Assembly: GCF_024199905.1 (NCBI RefSeq)
Contig: NZ_JANAFB010000002.1
Span: 62,001 to 126,000, forward strand
DNA length: 64,000 nt
Direction of reading: 5' to 3'
Origin: Rothia santali
Lineage (GTDB): Bacteria; Actinomycetota; Actinomycetes; Actinomycetales; Micrococcaceae
A program made the position numbers and the translations under genes. The notes under the pieces were generated by a model that was not told where the DNA came from, searched no databases, and was given only the letters and a program-made list of their open reading frames with translations. Each line of letters opens with the position of its first letter. Position 1 is the stretch's first letter. This document shows, piece by piece, positions 25,263 to 34,138 of this stretch.

Positions 25263-26384
25263 ATGAAAATCGCCAGCATCGACCTCTTCCAGGTCGCCCT
25301 GCCCTATTCGGGCGGCACCTACCGCCTCTCGCGCGGCCGCACCTACGAGACGTTCACCGCCTCGATCGTGCGCATCACCGCCGACGACGGGACCACGGGA
25401 TGGGGTGAGAGCACTCCCTTCGGCTCCACCTACGTCGCGGCCCATCCCGCCGGCACGCGGGCCGCCATCGAGATGCTCGCCCCGGCACTGCTGGGGATGG
25501 ACCCGCGTCAGGTCGACCGGATCAGCAGCCTGATGGACGAGACGCTCCTGGGTCACAACGACGCCAAGGCGGCGCTGGACATCGCCTGCTGGGACCTCTT
25601 CGGCAAGTCGACGGGCCTGCCCGTGAGCGAGCTGCTGGGTGGCAGGACCAACGTCCCGATGCCACTGATCTCCTCGATCCACACCGGTGATCCCGAGGAG
25701 ATGCGCGCCCGCGTCGCGGACCACCGGGCGCGCGGCTACCTGGGCCACTCGATCAAGATCGGCACCCACGACCGCGACGGCGGGCCGGCGGTCGACGCCG
25801 AGCGCATCGTCGCCTGCCTCGCGGACAGGCGCCCCGGAGAGTGGTTCCTCGTCGACGCCAACGCCGGGCTCACCAGCGAGACCGCGCGCAGACTCTTCAG
25901 CCTGCTCCCCGACGGCCTCGACTTTGTCCTCGAATCGCCCTGTCCGACGTGGCGCGAGACGCTGGCGGTCCGCAAGGCGTCGCCGTACCCCCTCATCCTC
26001 GACGAGCTGGCGACGAACGACGACGATCTCATCCACGCGATCGAGCTCGACGCCGCCGACGGCTTCGGTCTGAAGGTCACCCCTGCGGGCGGACTCACCC
26101 CAAGCCGACGCCAGCGCGACATCGCCCGGGCCGCGGGCCTGATCATGACCGTGCAGGACACTGTCGGCTCGGACATCTCGTACGCTGCGATCGTGCATCT
26201 CGGCGCGACCGTCCCGCCCGAGCTGCTGCGCTGCGTGCTCAAGACCTCGGACATGGTCACCCTGACCACGGCCGCCTTCGAACCCATCGAGTCCGAAGGC
26301 GGCGTCCTGCCGCCGGAGTCACCAGGCTTGGGGCTCGAGATCGACGAGGAGGTGCTCGGCGCGCCGGTGGCCAGCTGGTCCTGA
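25263..26384 (+). CDS. Mandelate racemase/muconate lactonizing enzyme family protein
   Basis: This 373 aa enolase-superfamily enzyme has the N-terminal capping domain (MKIASIDLFQVALPYSG) and a TIM barrel. Catalytic elements visible are the lysine of HSIKIG (position of the second Lys of KxK), metal ligands in VDANAGL (Asp), LESPC (Glu) and LDELATNDD (Glu), and the second-side lysine in GLKVTPAGGLT. This is the muconate lactonizing-enzyme subgroup, which includes amino acid and hydroxyproline-betaine epimerases and cycloisomerases. A GTG at 25236 is an alternative start. It is 84 bp behind the dehydrogenase gene. Epimerisation or lactonisation; substrate unknown. Confidence 0.85.
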   Translation: MKIASIDLFQVALPYSGGTYRLSRGRTYETFTASIVRITADDGTTGWGESTPFGSTYVAAHPAGTRAAIEMLAPALLGMDPRQVDRISSLMDETLLGHNDAKAALDIACWDLFGKSTGLPVSELLGGRTNVPMPLISSIHTGDPEEMRARVADHRARGYLGHSIKIGTHDRDGGPAVDAERIVACLADRRPGEWFLVDANAGLTSETARRLFSLLPDGLDFVLESPCPTWRETLAVRKASPYPLILDELATNDDDLIHAIELDAADGFGLKVTPAGGLTPSRRQRDIARAAGLIMTVQDTVGSDISYAAIVHLGATVPPELLRCVLKTSDMVTLTTAAFEPIESEGGVLPPESPGLGLEIDEEVLGAPVASWS

Positions 26385-26515
26385 CCGGGGGAGCGCACCG
26401 GGCGGCCCTGCGGACTCGGCGCGGTGGGCACTGGACGCCCCGGGGCTCCCGCGTGGCCATGGCGACCGGCCTTCCAGGTCAGGCGCCAGATCGCGGGGCC
26501 CGTGACGTTCCGGCG

Positions 26516-26695
26516 TCACCCCAGCGGCGAGCCCCCGACACCCCAGGAAGAAGCCGGCACGTCGTTCATCACGACCCACACGGATGAGGCACTCTTGCCC
26601 GTGGAGTCCGCGTAGGCGCGCGTGACGGCCTCGATGGCCTCGGCCTTCTGGGCGTCGCTCAGCCCGGCGACCTGGCTGATCTGAATGAGGGGCAT
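26516..26695 (-). CDS. 4-oxalocrotonate tautomerase family protein
   Basis: This is a 59-codon gene. Translation begins MPLIQISQVAGLSDAQKAEA, placing the catalytic proline at position 2, which becomes N-terminal after Met removal. Then come EAIEAVTRAYADSTGKSASS, VWVVMNDVPASSWGVGG and a short end. Length, proline and the VWVVMNDVP strand match the 4-OT family of about 60-residue hexameric enol-keto tautomerases. GGAGG lies 7 bp before the ATG at 26695. The gene is convergent with the enolase-superfamily gene and may act on the same keto/enol acid, although it is on the other strand. Confidence 0.85.
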   Translation of the reverse strand: MPLIQISQVAGLSDAQKAEAIEAVTRAYADSTGKSASSVWVVMNDVPASSWGVGGSPLG

Positions 26696-26862
26696 GGGAG
26701 GGCCTCCGCTGCGTAGGGGTGGATGCGCCGGAAGACGACGGCGCTCAGGCTCAGCTTAGGACACGGGGTGTCGAGTCTTGGTGAAACCCGCCACCCTCCG
26801 CCGAGGTCCAGGGCGATGTCCGCGATGTGCGGCGGCCGAGGTGGTGGCGGGGAGCACCATCC

Positions 26863-27516
26863 TCACCGGGGACCCTCCGAGCCCGCCGCACCTGGGCGGC
26901 GCCTTCGGGGATCCGGCACCCGGTGACCCCTCAGCCTCAGCACCTTCCGGAGCCACAGACCGGAGGTCAGGAGACAGGCCACCGCGGTGCCCAGATCCGT
27001 CCAGTTGTCCTGCCGGATGAAGAGCGCAAGGTAAGGGATGCTCGCCATCGCCAGTGCCACCGTGCCGACGACGTCGAACGTCCACGCCCGCGCCGAGATC
27101 AGCTCCTGGCGGCGGGTCATCCCCTGCCGGGCGCGGGAGGCCCGGTCCATCCAGCGGAGCAGGCCGCCGATCACGGCCACCATGGCCACGGCACCGAGCA
27201 CCGCGATGAAGGGCGCCGCCTCGGGCCAGCGCCGTATCCAGACGTCCAGCGCGTAGGAACCGCCGAAGAGGGAGACCAGCAGCGCGAGGCCGCCGAGGAA
27301 GTCCCAGCCGTCGGTCGCTCGCTGCTCCCCGCGGGGCTCCTCGCGGAACTCGTCACGGTCCCGGTGCACGGGCATGCGGTCTGTCGCCACGCATTGCCCG
27401 CCGAGCTGCCATCCGTCGACGGCGTGCTCCGGCCCGTAGAGGTCCTTCCGCCAATCCCGACGGTCAAGATCCGGCCCCTCGTCCATGCCCCGGTGCCGTG
27501 GAGTCCCATCAGTCAT
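26863..27516 (-). CDS. Membrane protein, paralogue of the next gene
   Basis: This 217 aa protein has a polar N-terminal third rich in D/R/E, then about four membrane helices (GGLALLVSLFGGSYALDVWI, FIAVLGAVAMVAVIGGLL, WTFDVVGTVALAMASIPYLALFI in parts, and LGTAVACLLTSGLWL) and a basic tail. It shares RWPEAAPFIAV, DRASRARQGMTRRQELIS and a closing WLRKVLRLRGHR with the protein encoded at 27635-28129. GGAGGAG precedes ATG 27516. Unknown function; the pair looks like a tandem duplication. The 167-bp gap to the tautomerase gene shows nothing definite. Confidence 0.7.
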   Translation of the reverse strand: MTDGTPRHRGMDEGPDLDRRDWRKDLYGPEHAVDGWQLGGQCVATDRMPVHRDRDEFREEPRGEQRATDGWDFLGGLALLVSLFGGSYALDVWIRRWPEAAPFIAVLGAVAMVAVIGGLLRWMDRASRARQGMTRRQELISARAWTFDVVGTVALAMASIPYLALFIRQDNWTDLGTAVACLLTSGLWLRKVLRLRGHRVPDPRRRRPGAAGSEGPR

Positions 27517-27634
27517 GCACATCTCCTCCAGTTCGCGCTGCTCACAGCACCCGCGCATCGTATCGGGAGCCATCCTCCCATCCCCTCGCCATGACGTCCT
27601 CGCCGGGAACCTGATGCGCTGAGCATCGCGCGAT

Positions 27635-28129
27635 TCACGGAACCACCCAGCGACGTCGAAGACGCAACGCCCCGATGAGCGTCAGCGCCGCGAAGACCAC
27701 CGCGCCCGAGACCGTGATCCACTCGCCGTCGCGCCGGAAGGCGAGCAGGAACGCGACGACTACACCCGCACCGAGGACCACGGAGATGATCGAGACGACC
27801 CACCACGGCCGGGAGATCACCCGCTGTTGCGGCGCGTACCCCTGCCGGACCCGTGCCGCGCGATCGATCCGACACAAGAACCACCCGCCGGCCACGAGCA
27901 GCAGCAGCGGCACACCGACGGCCAGGAACGGTGCCGCGCCCGGCCAGCGGTCGAACCACCGGGGCATGAACTGCATGATCACGAATGCGCAGAAGAACAC
28001 CGGAAACCGGCCCAGCGCCTGCAGACCGTCCACCGATCTCTGCGCTCCGTATGGATTGCGGGGCGGCCGGGTGCGATCGTCGACCGCCGACTCCTCCAGA
28101 TCTCGATGACGCGGAAGTTCGTCCGCCAC
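27635..28129 (-). CDS. Membrane protein, paralogue of 26863-27516
   Basis: This 164 aa protein has about four hydrophobic segments (FPVFFCAFVIMQFMP, FLAVGVPLLLLVAGGWFL, VVSIISVVLGAGVVVAFLLA, SGAVVFAALTLIGAL). It shares the core pattern RWPGAAPFLAV, DRAARVRQGYAPQQRVIS and LRLRRRW with its neighbour downstream. Two GTG codons in tandem (28132 and 28129) follow AAGGAGG; the second has the better spacing. The ORF opens much further upstream, but that part is not protein-like. Unknown function, probably co-transcribed with its paralogue. Confidence 0.68.
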   Translation of the reverse strand: MADELPRHRDLEESAVDDRTRPPRNPYGAQRSVDGLQALGRFPVFFCAFVIMQFMPRWFDRWPGAAPFLAVGVPLLLLVAGGWFLCRIDRAARVRQGYAPQQRVISRPWWVVSIISVVLGAGVVVAFLLAFRRDGEWITVSGAVVFAALTLIGALRLRRRWVVP

Positions 28130-28419
28130 CACTGCACCTCCTTGCTCCTTGGGGGGACCCGTCGCGGGATCGATGCGTCGCCTGCCCTCCTCCCACCCGA
28201 TCACACCGGCCCCACGAGGCACGACTCCGTGACGTCGTCCCCGAGAACGGCCGGGGCGGCGCCCGAACCGCCGGGTGACCCTCCCCCCGTCCCGGCGACC
28301 GGCCTCGCTAGGCTGGGGCGCAGCGGCCGGTGGGCGCCGGGAGGTGCGACCCGGCCCCGAACGGACCGGGCACGGACCGGCCCGGCCGCCGCCACGCCGA
28401 CCCCTCGAGGAGGACACCG

Positions 28420-29205
28420 ATGACGCTGCAGGACGAGAGCTGGCTGATCACGGGAGCGAACGGCAAGATCGGGCGGGGGCTGCGCCGGCACCTGCAGCCC
28501 CGCGTCGGCCACCTCGTGGTCGCGGACCTGGAGGCCCCGGAGGCGGGCGAGGTCAACGAGACCTGCCGCGCCTTCGACCTGCGCGACCCCGCCACGATCC
28601 CGCCCCTCCTGGACGGCGTGGACGGCGTCGTGCACCTGGCCGGGATCCCCGACGAGGCGCCCTACGCCGACCTCCTCCAGGTCAACGCCCTGGGCCTGTA
28701 CCACCTGCTGGAGTCGATGCGCGCGGCCGGCGTGCGGCACCTCGTGTACGCCTCCAGCAACCGCGCCACGGGCCTGCACCCGGCGAGCGCCACGCTGGAC
28801 GAGACGAGCACGATCAGGCCGGACGGGCTCTACGGCGCCAGCAAGGCCGCGTGCGAGGCGCTGGCCCGTATGTACGCGGACAAGTTCGGGCTGCGCGTGG
28901 CGAGCCTGTGCATCGGCACCTTCAAGGAGGCCCCCGAGAACCCCCGGGAGGCCGCCACCTGGCTCAGCCACGCCGACGCCTGGCGGGCCTTCGAGGCCGC
29001 GATGACCACCCGGGAGGACTACTGCGTCTTCTACGCGGTCTCGGCCAACGAGCACCGCTTCTGGTCCTTGGAGCCCGGCCGGGCCATCGGCTACGAGCCG
29101 CAGGACGACGCCGCGCGCATCCTGGGGCACGACGTCGCGCCGCCCCGGGACGAGCCGCAGGCCGGGGCGCTGGGCTCGGCGGAGTTCACGCTGAGGCACA
29201 TGTGA
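28420..29205 (+). CDS. NAD-dependent epimerase/dehydratase-like SDR, uronate dehydrogenase type
   Basis: This 261 aa extended SDR has LITGANGKIGRGL (GxxGxxG, residues 8-20), VVHLAGIPDEAP, then YASSNRATGLHP and the catalytic YGASKAACE (Tyr, Lys). This combination is typical of bacterial uronate dehydrogenases, which oxidise uronic acids to aldarolactones. GAGGAGG precedes ATG 28420. The long upstream interval (28130-28419) is GC-rich without a clear gene. No uronate transporter or aldarate pathway is adjacent, so the assignment rests on sequence pattern alone. Confidence 0.82.
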   Translation: MTLQDESWLITGANGKIGRGLRRHLQPRVGHLVVADLEAPEAGEVNETCRAFDLRDPATIPPLLDGVDGVVHLAGIPDEAPYADLLQVNALGLYHLLESMRAAGVRHLVYASSNRATGLHPASATLDETSTIRPDGLYGASKAACEALARMYADKFGLRVASLCIGTFKEAPENPREAATWLSHADAWRAFEAAMTTREDYCVFYAVSANEHRFWSLEPGRAIGYEPQDDAARILGHDVAPPRDEPQAGALGSAEFTLRHM

Positions 29206-29282
29206 TGCACGTGAGACGGATGGTGCGGACGTCCACGCACCCGGCGTGGAGTACGGCCCCGCCACCTATATTGCGCGCCTGA

Positions 29283-29303
29283 CTAGATCGCGTTACTGTC
29301 TAG
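29283..29303. promoter_or_regulatory. Inverted repeat upstream of the padR gene
   Basis: CTAGA (29283-29287) and TCTAG (29299-29303) form an inverted repeat ending 2 bp before the ATG at 29306. A -10-like TATATT lies at 29267-29272. No Shine-Dalgarno is visible, so the transcript may be leaderless with an autoregulatory operator over the start. Confidence 0.4.
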
Positions 29304-29305
29304 CC

Positions 29306-29773
29306 ATGAAGCAGACCTCGGAGTGGCCCGGCGAGTGGCTGCGCGGCGTCCTCGGGTTCGCCGTGCTGCGGATGCTCGTGGACGGCCCCACCTACGGCTA
29401 CGCGATCGCCGCGCGCCTGGAGGAGGCCGGCTTCGGCGCGATCAAGGGCGGCACGCTGTACCCGCTGCTGGGCCGGCTGGAGGCGGCCGGGGCCGTCGCG
29501 GTGGAGTGGCGCGCCGGTCAGGGCGGGCCCGGGCGGAAGTACTACTCCCTCACCGAGGAGGGACGCCGGAGCCTCGAGGAGCAGACCGGGCGGTGGCGGC
29601 GATTCGCCGGCGTCGTCGACGGCGTCCTGGGCGGTCCGGATGCCGCCGGGCGCCCCGACGCCGGGCATTCCGCCGCCGCACTACCTACCGCCGCACCACC
29701 TGCGGCCGGACACCCCGCCCCCGGCCGCCCCGCCCAGCCCCACCCCGTCACCGCCGAACGAGAGGACTCGTGA
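29306..29773 (+). CDS. PadR-family transcriptional regulator
   Basis: This 155 aa protein has the PadR winged helix: LRGVLGFAVLRMLVDGPTYGYAIAARLEE, then IKGGTLYPLLGRLEAAGAV and GPGRKYYSLTEEGRRSLEE. The C-terminal 45 residues are an Ala/Pro/His-rich disordered tail rather than the usual dimerisation helix. The stop TGA overlaps the ATG of the membrane-protein gene (TGATG at 29771-29775). PadR genes coupled to a membrane protein are a common stress or drug-response pair. ATG 29306 was chosen over ATG 29246 because PadR homology begins there. Confidence 0.88.
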   Translation: MKQTSEWPGEWLRGVLGFAVLRMLVDGPTYGYAIAARLEEAGFGAIKGGTLYPLLGRLEAAGAVAVEWRAGQGGPGRKYYSLTEEGRRSLEEQTGRWRRFAGVVDGVLGGPDAAGRPDAGHSAAALPTAAPPAAGHPAPGRPAQPHPVTAEREDS

Positions 29774-30564
29774 TGCCCCGGATGACCGAAGAACGGCGGC
29801 TCGCACCGCACGTCGACCCCGCCTGGTCCCACCGCTTCATCCTGGAGGCGCGGCTGCGCGAGGTGAGCGGGCGGCGCATCGGCGACGCGCTGCGGGAGGT
29901 CGACGGCCACTGCGTGGACAGCGGCGAGGACGCCGAGGAGGCCTTCGGCGACGCGGCCGGGTACGCGGCGTCGTGGGCGGCGCCCGGCCCGCGGGACCCG
30001 GGGGCGATGGCGCGCACGGTGGCGCCCATGGCGCTGCAGTCGCTCGGCCTGATGATCGCGACCCTCGCGGCCATGCCGCTCGGCCGGGGCGAGCCCGCGG
30101 AGCTCACGGCCCTCTGGCTGTCCGCGCTCGCGCTGGTCGCGGTCGTCGACCTGCTGCTGGTCTTCGCGGCCACGCCCCTCCTGCGGTTCGCGATGCGCCG
30201 GCCGGTGGTCAGCTGGGTGGTGATCGTGCTCGGCGTCGTTGCGGCCTCCCTGGCGATGGGTATTATCGGCTGGCTCCTCGACGCCCCGGTGCTGGCCCTG
30301 CCCGCGGGGCCGGTGCTGCTCGCGGGGTTCGCGGTGGTCGGCGCCGGAGCGGCCTGGGGCCGGGCCGTGGCGCTGCGCGAGGGGCCCGACCCCCTCGTCG
30401 ACCCGGAGGAGGACGCCCCGGGCCGGGTGGAGCGTGGCGAGGTGGCGGGTGACGCGCGGGGTGAGGCGAGCGCGCAGACAGCGGTCCGGATCTACTCCCT
30501 GCTGATCCCGCTCGCGACCGTGGCGATGTGCGCGGGCCTCTGGGCCATCGGATGGGCCTCCTGA
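29773..30564 (+). CDS. Membrane protein coupled to PadR
   Basis: This 263 aa protein has a cytoplasmic N-terminal helical region (SHRFILEARLREVSGRRIGDALREVDGHC, resembling the HAAS-type signalling domains often found behind padR). About six membrane segments follow, including APMALQSLGLMIATLAAM, WLSALALVAVVDLLLVFA, VVSWVVIVLGVVAASLAMGI and the final LLIPLATVAMCAGLWAIGW. The start overlaps the PadR stop. No transport motif is present. Likely a PadR-controlled membrane effector of unknown activity. Confidence 0.75.
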   Translation: MPRMTEERRLAPHVDPAWSHRFILEARLREVSGRRIGDALREVDGHCVDSGEDAEEAFGDAAGYAASWAAPGPRDPGAMARTVAPMALQSLGLMIATLAAMPLGRGEPAELTALWLSALALVAVVDLLLVFAATPLLRFAMRRPVVSWVVIVLGVVAASLAMGIIGWLLDAPVLALPAGPVLLAGFAVVGAGAAWGRAVALREGPDPLVDPEEDAPGRVERGEVAGDARGEASAQTAVRIYSLLIPLATVAMCAGLWAIGWAS

Positions 30565-30768
30565 GCCGACCCCGCCGCGGGGCGCCCGCCTAAGGGGCAC
30601 CGGCGGTACCCCCATCGCCCCGGCCTCCCTCTGAACCACCCGGGGTGGTTGCATGAACGCTGGCGATCCCGTGCCGCGTCGTCACGGCCCGCACCGCAAG
30701 GCGGTCCGGCCCCGCGGCACGGCCGCCTCCTTCCCAGCACCCCCGCAGAGAGCGTTCCTTCCGCAGAC

Positions 30769-31974
30769 ATGCCCACCGACACCCAGCACACCACCCCCGC
30801 CACCGGCCGGCTCCCCCTCGTCACCTGGATCCTCGCCGCGGGCGTCTTCCTCATGGGAACCACGGAGTTCGTCGTCGCCGGCATCCTGCCGGAGATCGCC
30901 GGCGACCTCGCGCTCCCCGTCTCCCAGGCGGGCCTGATGATCACGGTCTTCGCGATCGGGATGATCGTCGGGACGCCGCTCATGGCGATCCTCACGCTCC
31001 GGCTCCCGCGGCGGCTCACGCTGACCCTCGCCCTGCTCGTCTTCGCGCTCGGGCACGTCGTGGTGGCCCTGACCTCGAACGTCGGGCTGGTCCTCGGGGC
31101 GCGCTTCCTCACCGCCCTGGCCACGGGCGCGTTCTGGGCGGTGGCCGCCGTCGTGGCGGCCAAGGCCGCCGGGCCCGCGCTCGCCTCCAAGGCGCTGGGC
31201 GTGATCCTGGGCGGGGGAATGCTCGCCAACGCGCTCGGCGTGCCCCTCGGCTCCTTCGCGGGCCAGGTCGTCGGCTGGCGCGGGCCGTTCTGGGGGCTGG
31301 CGGTCCTCGCGATCCTCGCCGCGGGGCTGGTCCACCGGATGGTCGCCGCGGACCCCGGCACCGGACCGATCCCCTCCGTCCGCGCCGAGGTCGCGGCACT
31401 CCGGGACGGGCGGGTGTGGCTGGTCCTGGCCGGGGCTGCCGTCGTGTGCGGGTCCTCGCTCGCCGCGTACAGCTTCATCTCCCCGCTGCTGACGCAGAAC
31501 ACCGGGCTGCCGGCATCGGCGATCCCGCTGGTCCTGCTGACCTACGGGGTGGGGGCGCTCATCGGCTCCAACGCGGGCGGGGCCCTCGGCGGGCGGCGGC
31601 CCTACGCCGTGCTGTTCACCTCGGCCGCGATGACCTTCCTCGTCCTGGCCGGCCTGGTCGCCTTCTCGCATCGGCCCGCGATCACGGTGGTCCTCGTCGG
31701 GCTGCTCGGCCTGTTCGGGATGTCGACCAACCCGATCCTCATCGGCAAGGCAGTGGGCTTCGCCAGCCACGCCCCGACGCTGGCCTCGGCCCTGGCCACC
31801 TCGGCCTTCAACGTCGGCACGGCGGTGGGCTCGTGGCTCGCCGGCTTCGCCATCGCCTCCTCGCTCGGGGCGACCGGGCCCGTCGCCGTCGGCGCCTGCA
31901 TCGCGGCGCTGTACTTCCTGCCGCTGGGCCTGCTGCTGCGGCGGGAGCGCCGGGACGGGACGACGGCCGCGTGA
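30769..31974 (+). CDS. MFS drug-efflux transporter, Cmx/CmrA-like
   Basis: This 401 aa MFS protein begins with TWILAAGVFLMGTTEFVVAGILPEIAGDL, the typical start of the DHA1 arabinose-efflux/chloramphenicol-exporter group. Motif A is degenerate (TLRLPRRLTLT). Motif C appears as GGGMLANALGVPLGSFAG in helix 5. ATG 30769 begins the homologous part; the frame is open to 30649. Exporters of this group lie near chloramphenicol or other amphenicol resistance, but the substrate cannot be read from sequence. It is monocistronic, with 204 bp of GC-rich non-coding DNA upstream. Confidence 0.83.
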   Translation: MPTDTQHTTPATGRLPLVTWILAAGVFLMGTTEFVVAGILPEIAGDLALPVSQAGLMITVFAIGMIVGTPLMAILTLRLPRRLTLTLALLVFALGHVVVALTSNVGLVLGARFLTALATGAFWAVAAVVAAKAAGPALASKALGVILGGGMLANALGVPLGSFAGQVVGWRGPFWGLAVLAILAAGLVHRMVAADPGTGPIPSVRAEVAALRDGRVWLVLAGAAVVCGSSLAAYSFISPLLTQNTGLPASAIPLVLLTYGVGALIGSNAGGALGGRRPYAVLFTSAAMTFLVLAGLVAFSHRPAITVVLVGLLGLFGMSTNPILIGKAVGFASHAPTLASALATSAFNVGTAVGSWLAGFAIASSLGATGPVAVGACIAALYFLPLGLLLRRERRDGTTAA

Positions 31975-32089
31975 GGCGAGAGGGCGCCGTCGGCCGCGCC
32001 CGGCGCGACCCGTTGACCTCGCCCGCCCGGTGCGGTCCCGCCGACGTCGCCCGTCCGGCGCGATCCCGCCGGTGCCGCCCGGGCTAGGC

Positions 32090-33025
32090 TCAGGGCACCC
32101 GGTGCCCCGCCGCCTGGAGGAGCCCGTACCACTCGCCGCGGGTCAGCGGGAGGTCCGAGCCCTCGGCCGCCTCCTGGACGCGCCGCGGCGTCGTCGTCCC
32201 CAGCACCACCTGCATGCCCGCGGGGTGCCGGGTGATCCACGCCGTCGCGATGGCCGTGGGGGTCACGCCGTACTTGGAGGCCAGCCGGTCCAGCTCGGCG
32301 TTGAGCTCGGGGTACTCCTCGGCGCCGAAGAAGACGCCGTCCTGGAAGCCCTTCTGGAACGGCGACCAGGCCTGGATCGTGATGTCGTGGAGGCGGCAGT
32401 AGTCGACGACGCCGCCGCCGTCGCGCGTCACCGCGTCCTCCTCGCCGGCCATGTTGGCGGCGAGGCCCTGCGCCACGATCGCGGAGTGCGTGATCGACAG
32501 CTGCAGCTGGTTGACCACGAGGGGCTGGGTCACCGCGGACCGGAGCAGCTCGATCTGCCGCGGCGTGTGGTTGGAGACCCCGAAGGCCCGTACCTTCCCG
32601 GCGGCCTCGAGCGCCTCGAAGGCCTGCGCGACCTCTTCCGGCTCCACCAGCGCGTCCGGGCGGTGGATGAGCAGGACGTCGACGTAGTCGGTCCCCAGCG
32701 CCCGCAGCGAGGCGTCGACCGAGGAGACGATGTGCTCGTAGGAGGAGTCGTAGTGCCACTCCCCCGGCACGATCCCGGTCTTGGTCTGGATCCTGATCCG
32801 CTCCCGCTCCGCGGCGTCGAGCCGGAGCGCCGAGCCGAAGCGCTCCTCGCAGCGGTGGGGGCTGCCGCCGTAGATGTCCGCGTGGTCGAAGAAGTCGATG
32901 CCCTCCTCCCGGGCCGCCTCGTACAGGGCGCGGATCTCGGCGTCGGGCTTCTCGGCGATGCGCATCATGCCCGCGACGACGTTCGAGACGCGGGCCTCGG
33001 TGGCTCCCAGGGGAACGGTTCGCAT
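32090..33025 (-). CDS. Aldo/keto reductase
   Basis: This 311 aa (beta/alpha)8 oxidoreductase is of the YdhF/oxidoreductase branch. The catalytic tetrad is indicated by FFDHADIYGG (Asp, Tyr), TKTGIV (Lys) and DVLLIHRPD (His). NADPH contacts appear as GVSNHTP, AWSPFQKG and VVLGTTTPRRV. GAAGGAGG precedes ATG 33025. It reduces aldehydes or ketones with NADPH in the cytoplasm; the natural substrate is unknown. It is head to head with neither neighbour in an obvious operon. Confidence 0.88.
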   Translation of the reverse strand: MRTVPLGATEARVSNVVAGMMRIAEKPDAEIRALYEAAREEGIDFFDHADIYGGSPHRCEERFGSALRLDAAERERIRIQTKTGIVPGEWHYDSSYEHIVSSVDASLRALGTDYVDVLLIHRPDALVEPEEVAQAFEALEAAGKVRAFGVSNHTPRQIELLRSAVTQPLVVNQLQLSITHSAIVAQGLAANMAGEEDAVTRDGGGVVDYCRLHDITIQAWSPFQKGFQDGVFFGAEEYPELNAELDRLASKYGVTPTAIATAWITRHPAGMQVVLGTTTPRRVQEAAEGSDLPLTRGEWYGLLQAAGHRVP

Positions 33026-33083
33026 GGATCCTCCTTCGACGGCGTGGGGATGAGCGCGGTCACACCTCCCCGTGGCCACCACG

Positions 33084-33977
33084 CTACACGGGGCGCCGGG
33101 GGCGCTCGGGCGCCGTGCCGTCCGCGCGGAACTCGCTCGCCGCCCAGGAGGCGAGCAGCCGCATTCGCTCCTCGGACTCGGAGCCGGGCTCCGCCGCGTA
33201 GATCGTGAGGGTCAGGCCGGGCTCGGCCTCCATCTCCATGCCCTCGTAGGCGAGGGTCAGCGGCCCCGCGACCCGGTGGTGGAAGCTCTTGGACCCGCTG
33301 CCGTGGTGCCGCACGTCGTGGGCGCCCCACCGACGTCGGAACTCCTCGCTGCGCGTCGACAGCTCCCCAACGAGGTCGTGCAGCTCCCTGTTGCGGGGGT
33401 CCCGGGCGGCCTCCGTCCGGAGGATGGCGACCGTGATGTCGGCGAGCCCGTCCCAGTCCGGGTAGAAGTCGCGGGCGCGCTCGTCGAGGAAGGCGTGCCG
33501 GGCGATGTTCGGCGGCTGCCCGGGCATCTCGTAGAGCTCGTGGTAGAAGGCCCTGGCCAGCGGGTTCACTGCCAGGAGGTCCATGCGGCCGTTGCGGACG
33601 AAGGCGGGGCCGGCCGTCACGGCGTCGAGCACCCATTGCAGGCTCCGGTGCGGGGCCCACGTGGCCGGATTCCGACGCCGGGGCGGCCGGCCGACGGGAC
33701 CCGCGGCGTGGGCCAGGTCGAACAGGTGCGCGCGCTCGGCGTCGTCCAGGCGCAGGGCACGGGCGATGCTGTCCAGGACCTCGGGGGAGGCGCCGCCGAT
33801 CGCACCGCGCTCGATGCGGATGTAGTACTCGACGCTCACCCCCGCCAGCGTCGCGACCTCGCTGCGGCGCAGCCCCTTGACCCGGCGGTTCATGCCCGGA
33901 GGCAGCCCGACCTCCCCCGGGGTCACCTTCTCGCGGCGGGTGGTGAGGAACGCGCGGACCTCGGCTCGGTTGTCCAT
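33084..33977 (-). CDS. XRE-family regulator with MmyB-like ligand-binding domain
   Basis: This 297 aa protein has an N-terminal helix-turn-helix (LRRSEVATLAGVSVEYYIRIERG, residues about 38-60). A C-terminal PAS-like domain of the MmyB type follows, with RMDLLAVNPLARAFY and the closing region ending FRADGTAPERPRRPV. Such regulators sense small lipophilic ligands and often control nearby oxidoreductase genes. The start may be ATG 33977 or GTG 33983. No clear ribosome site is present, so translation may be leaderless. The aldo/keto reductase 58 bp downstream on the same strand may be its target or operon partner. Confidence 0.85.
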   Translation of the reverse strand: MDNRAEVRAFLTTRREKVTPGEVGLPPGMNRRVKGLRRSEVATLAGVSVEYYIRIERGAIGGASPEVLDSIARALRLDDAERAHLFDLAHAAGPVGRPPRRRNPATWAPHRSLQWVLDAVTAGPAFVRNGRMDLLAVNPLARAFYHELYEMPGQPPNIARHAFLDERARDFYPDWDGLADITVAILRTEAARDPRNRELHDLVGELSTRSEEFRRRWGAHDVRHHGSGSKSFHHRVAGPLTLAYEGMEMEAEPGLTLTIYAAEPGSESEERMRLLASWAASEFRADGTAPERPRRPV

Positions 33978-34138
33978 ATCCACAGGGTAGACGGCCGGCC
34001 GGCGCCGGGGCAGTCACCGGGAGTACCCCCTCCAGGGCCCCGGGTCGAGGAAGAGGACGGCCCTCGGGGAACCGTCCCCTCCGACCTGCGGATCTCGTGC
34101 GCAGAGTGTCGCGGAGCCTCGGGAGGCCGCCTTACGCA

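Noticed and set aside
23934-26198. A 754-codon minus-strand frame opposite the alcohol dehydrogenase and MLE genes
   Set aside because: It shows only Asp/Arg/Val-rich shadow sequence. Both plus-strand genes have clear catalytic motifs and ribosome sites.
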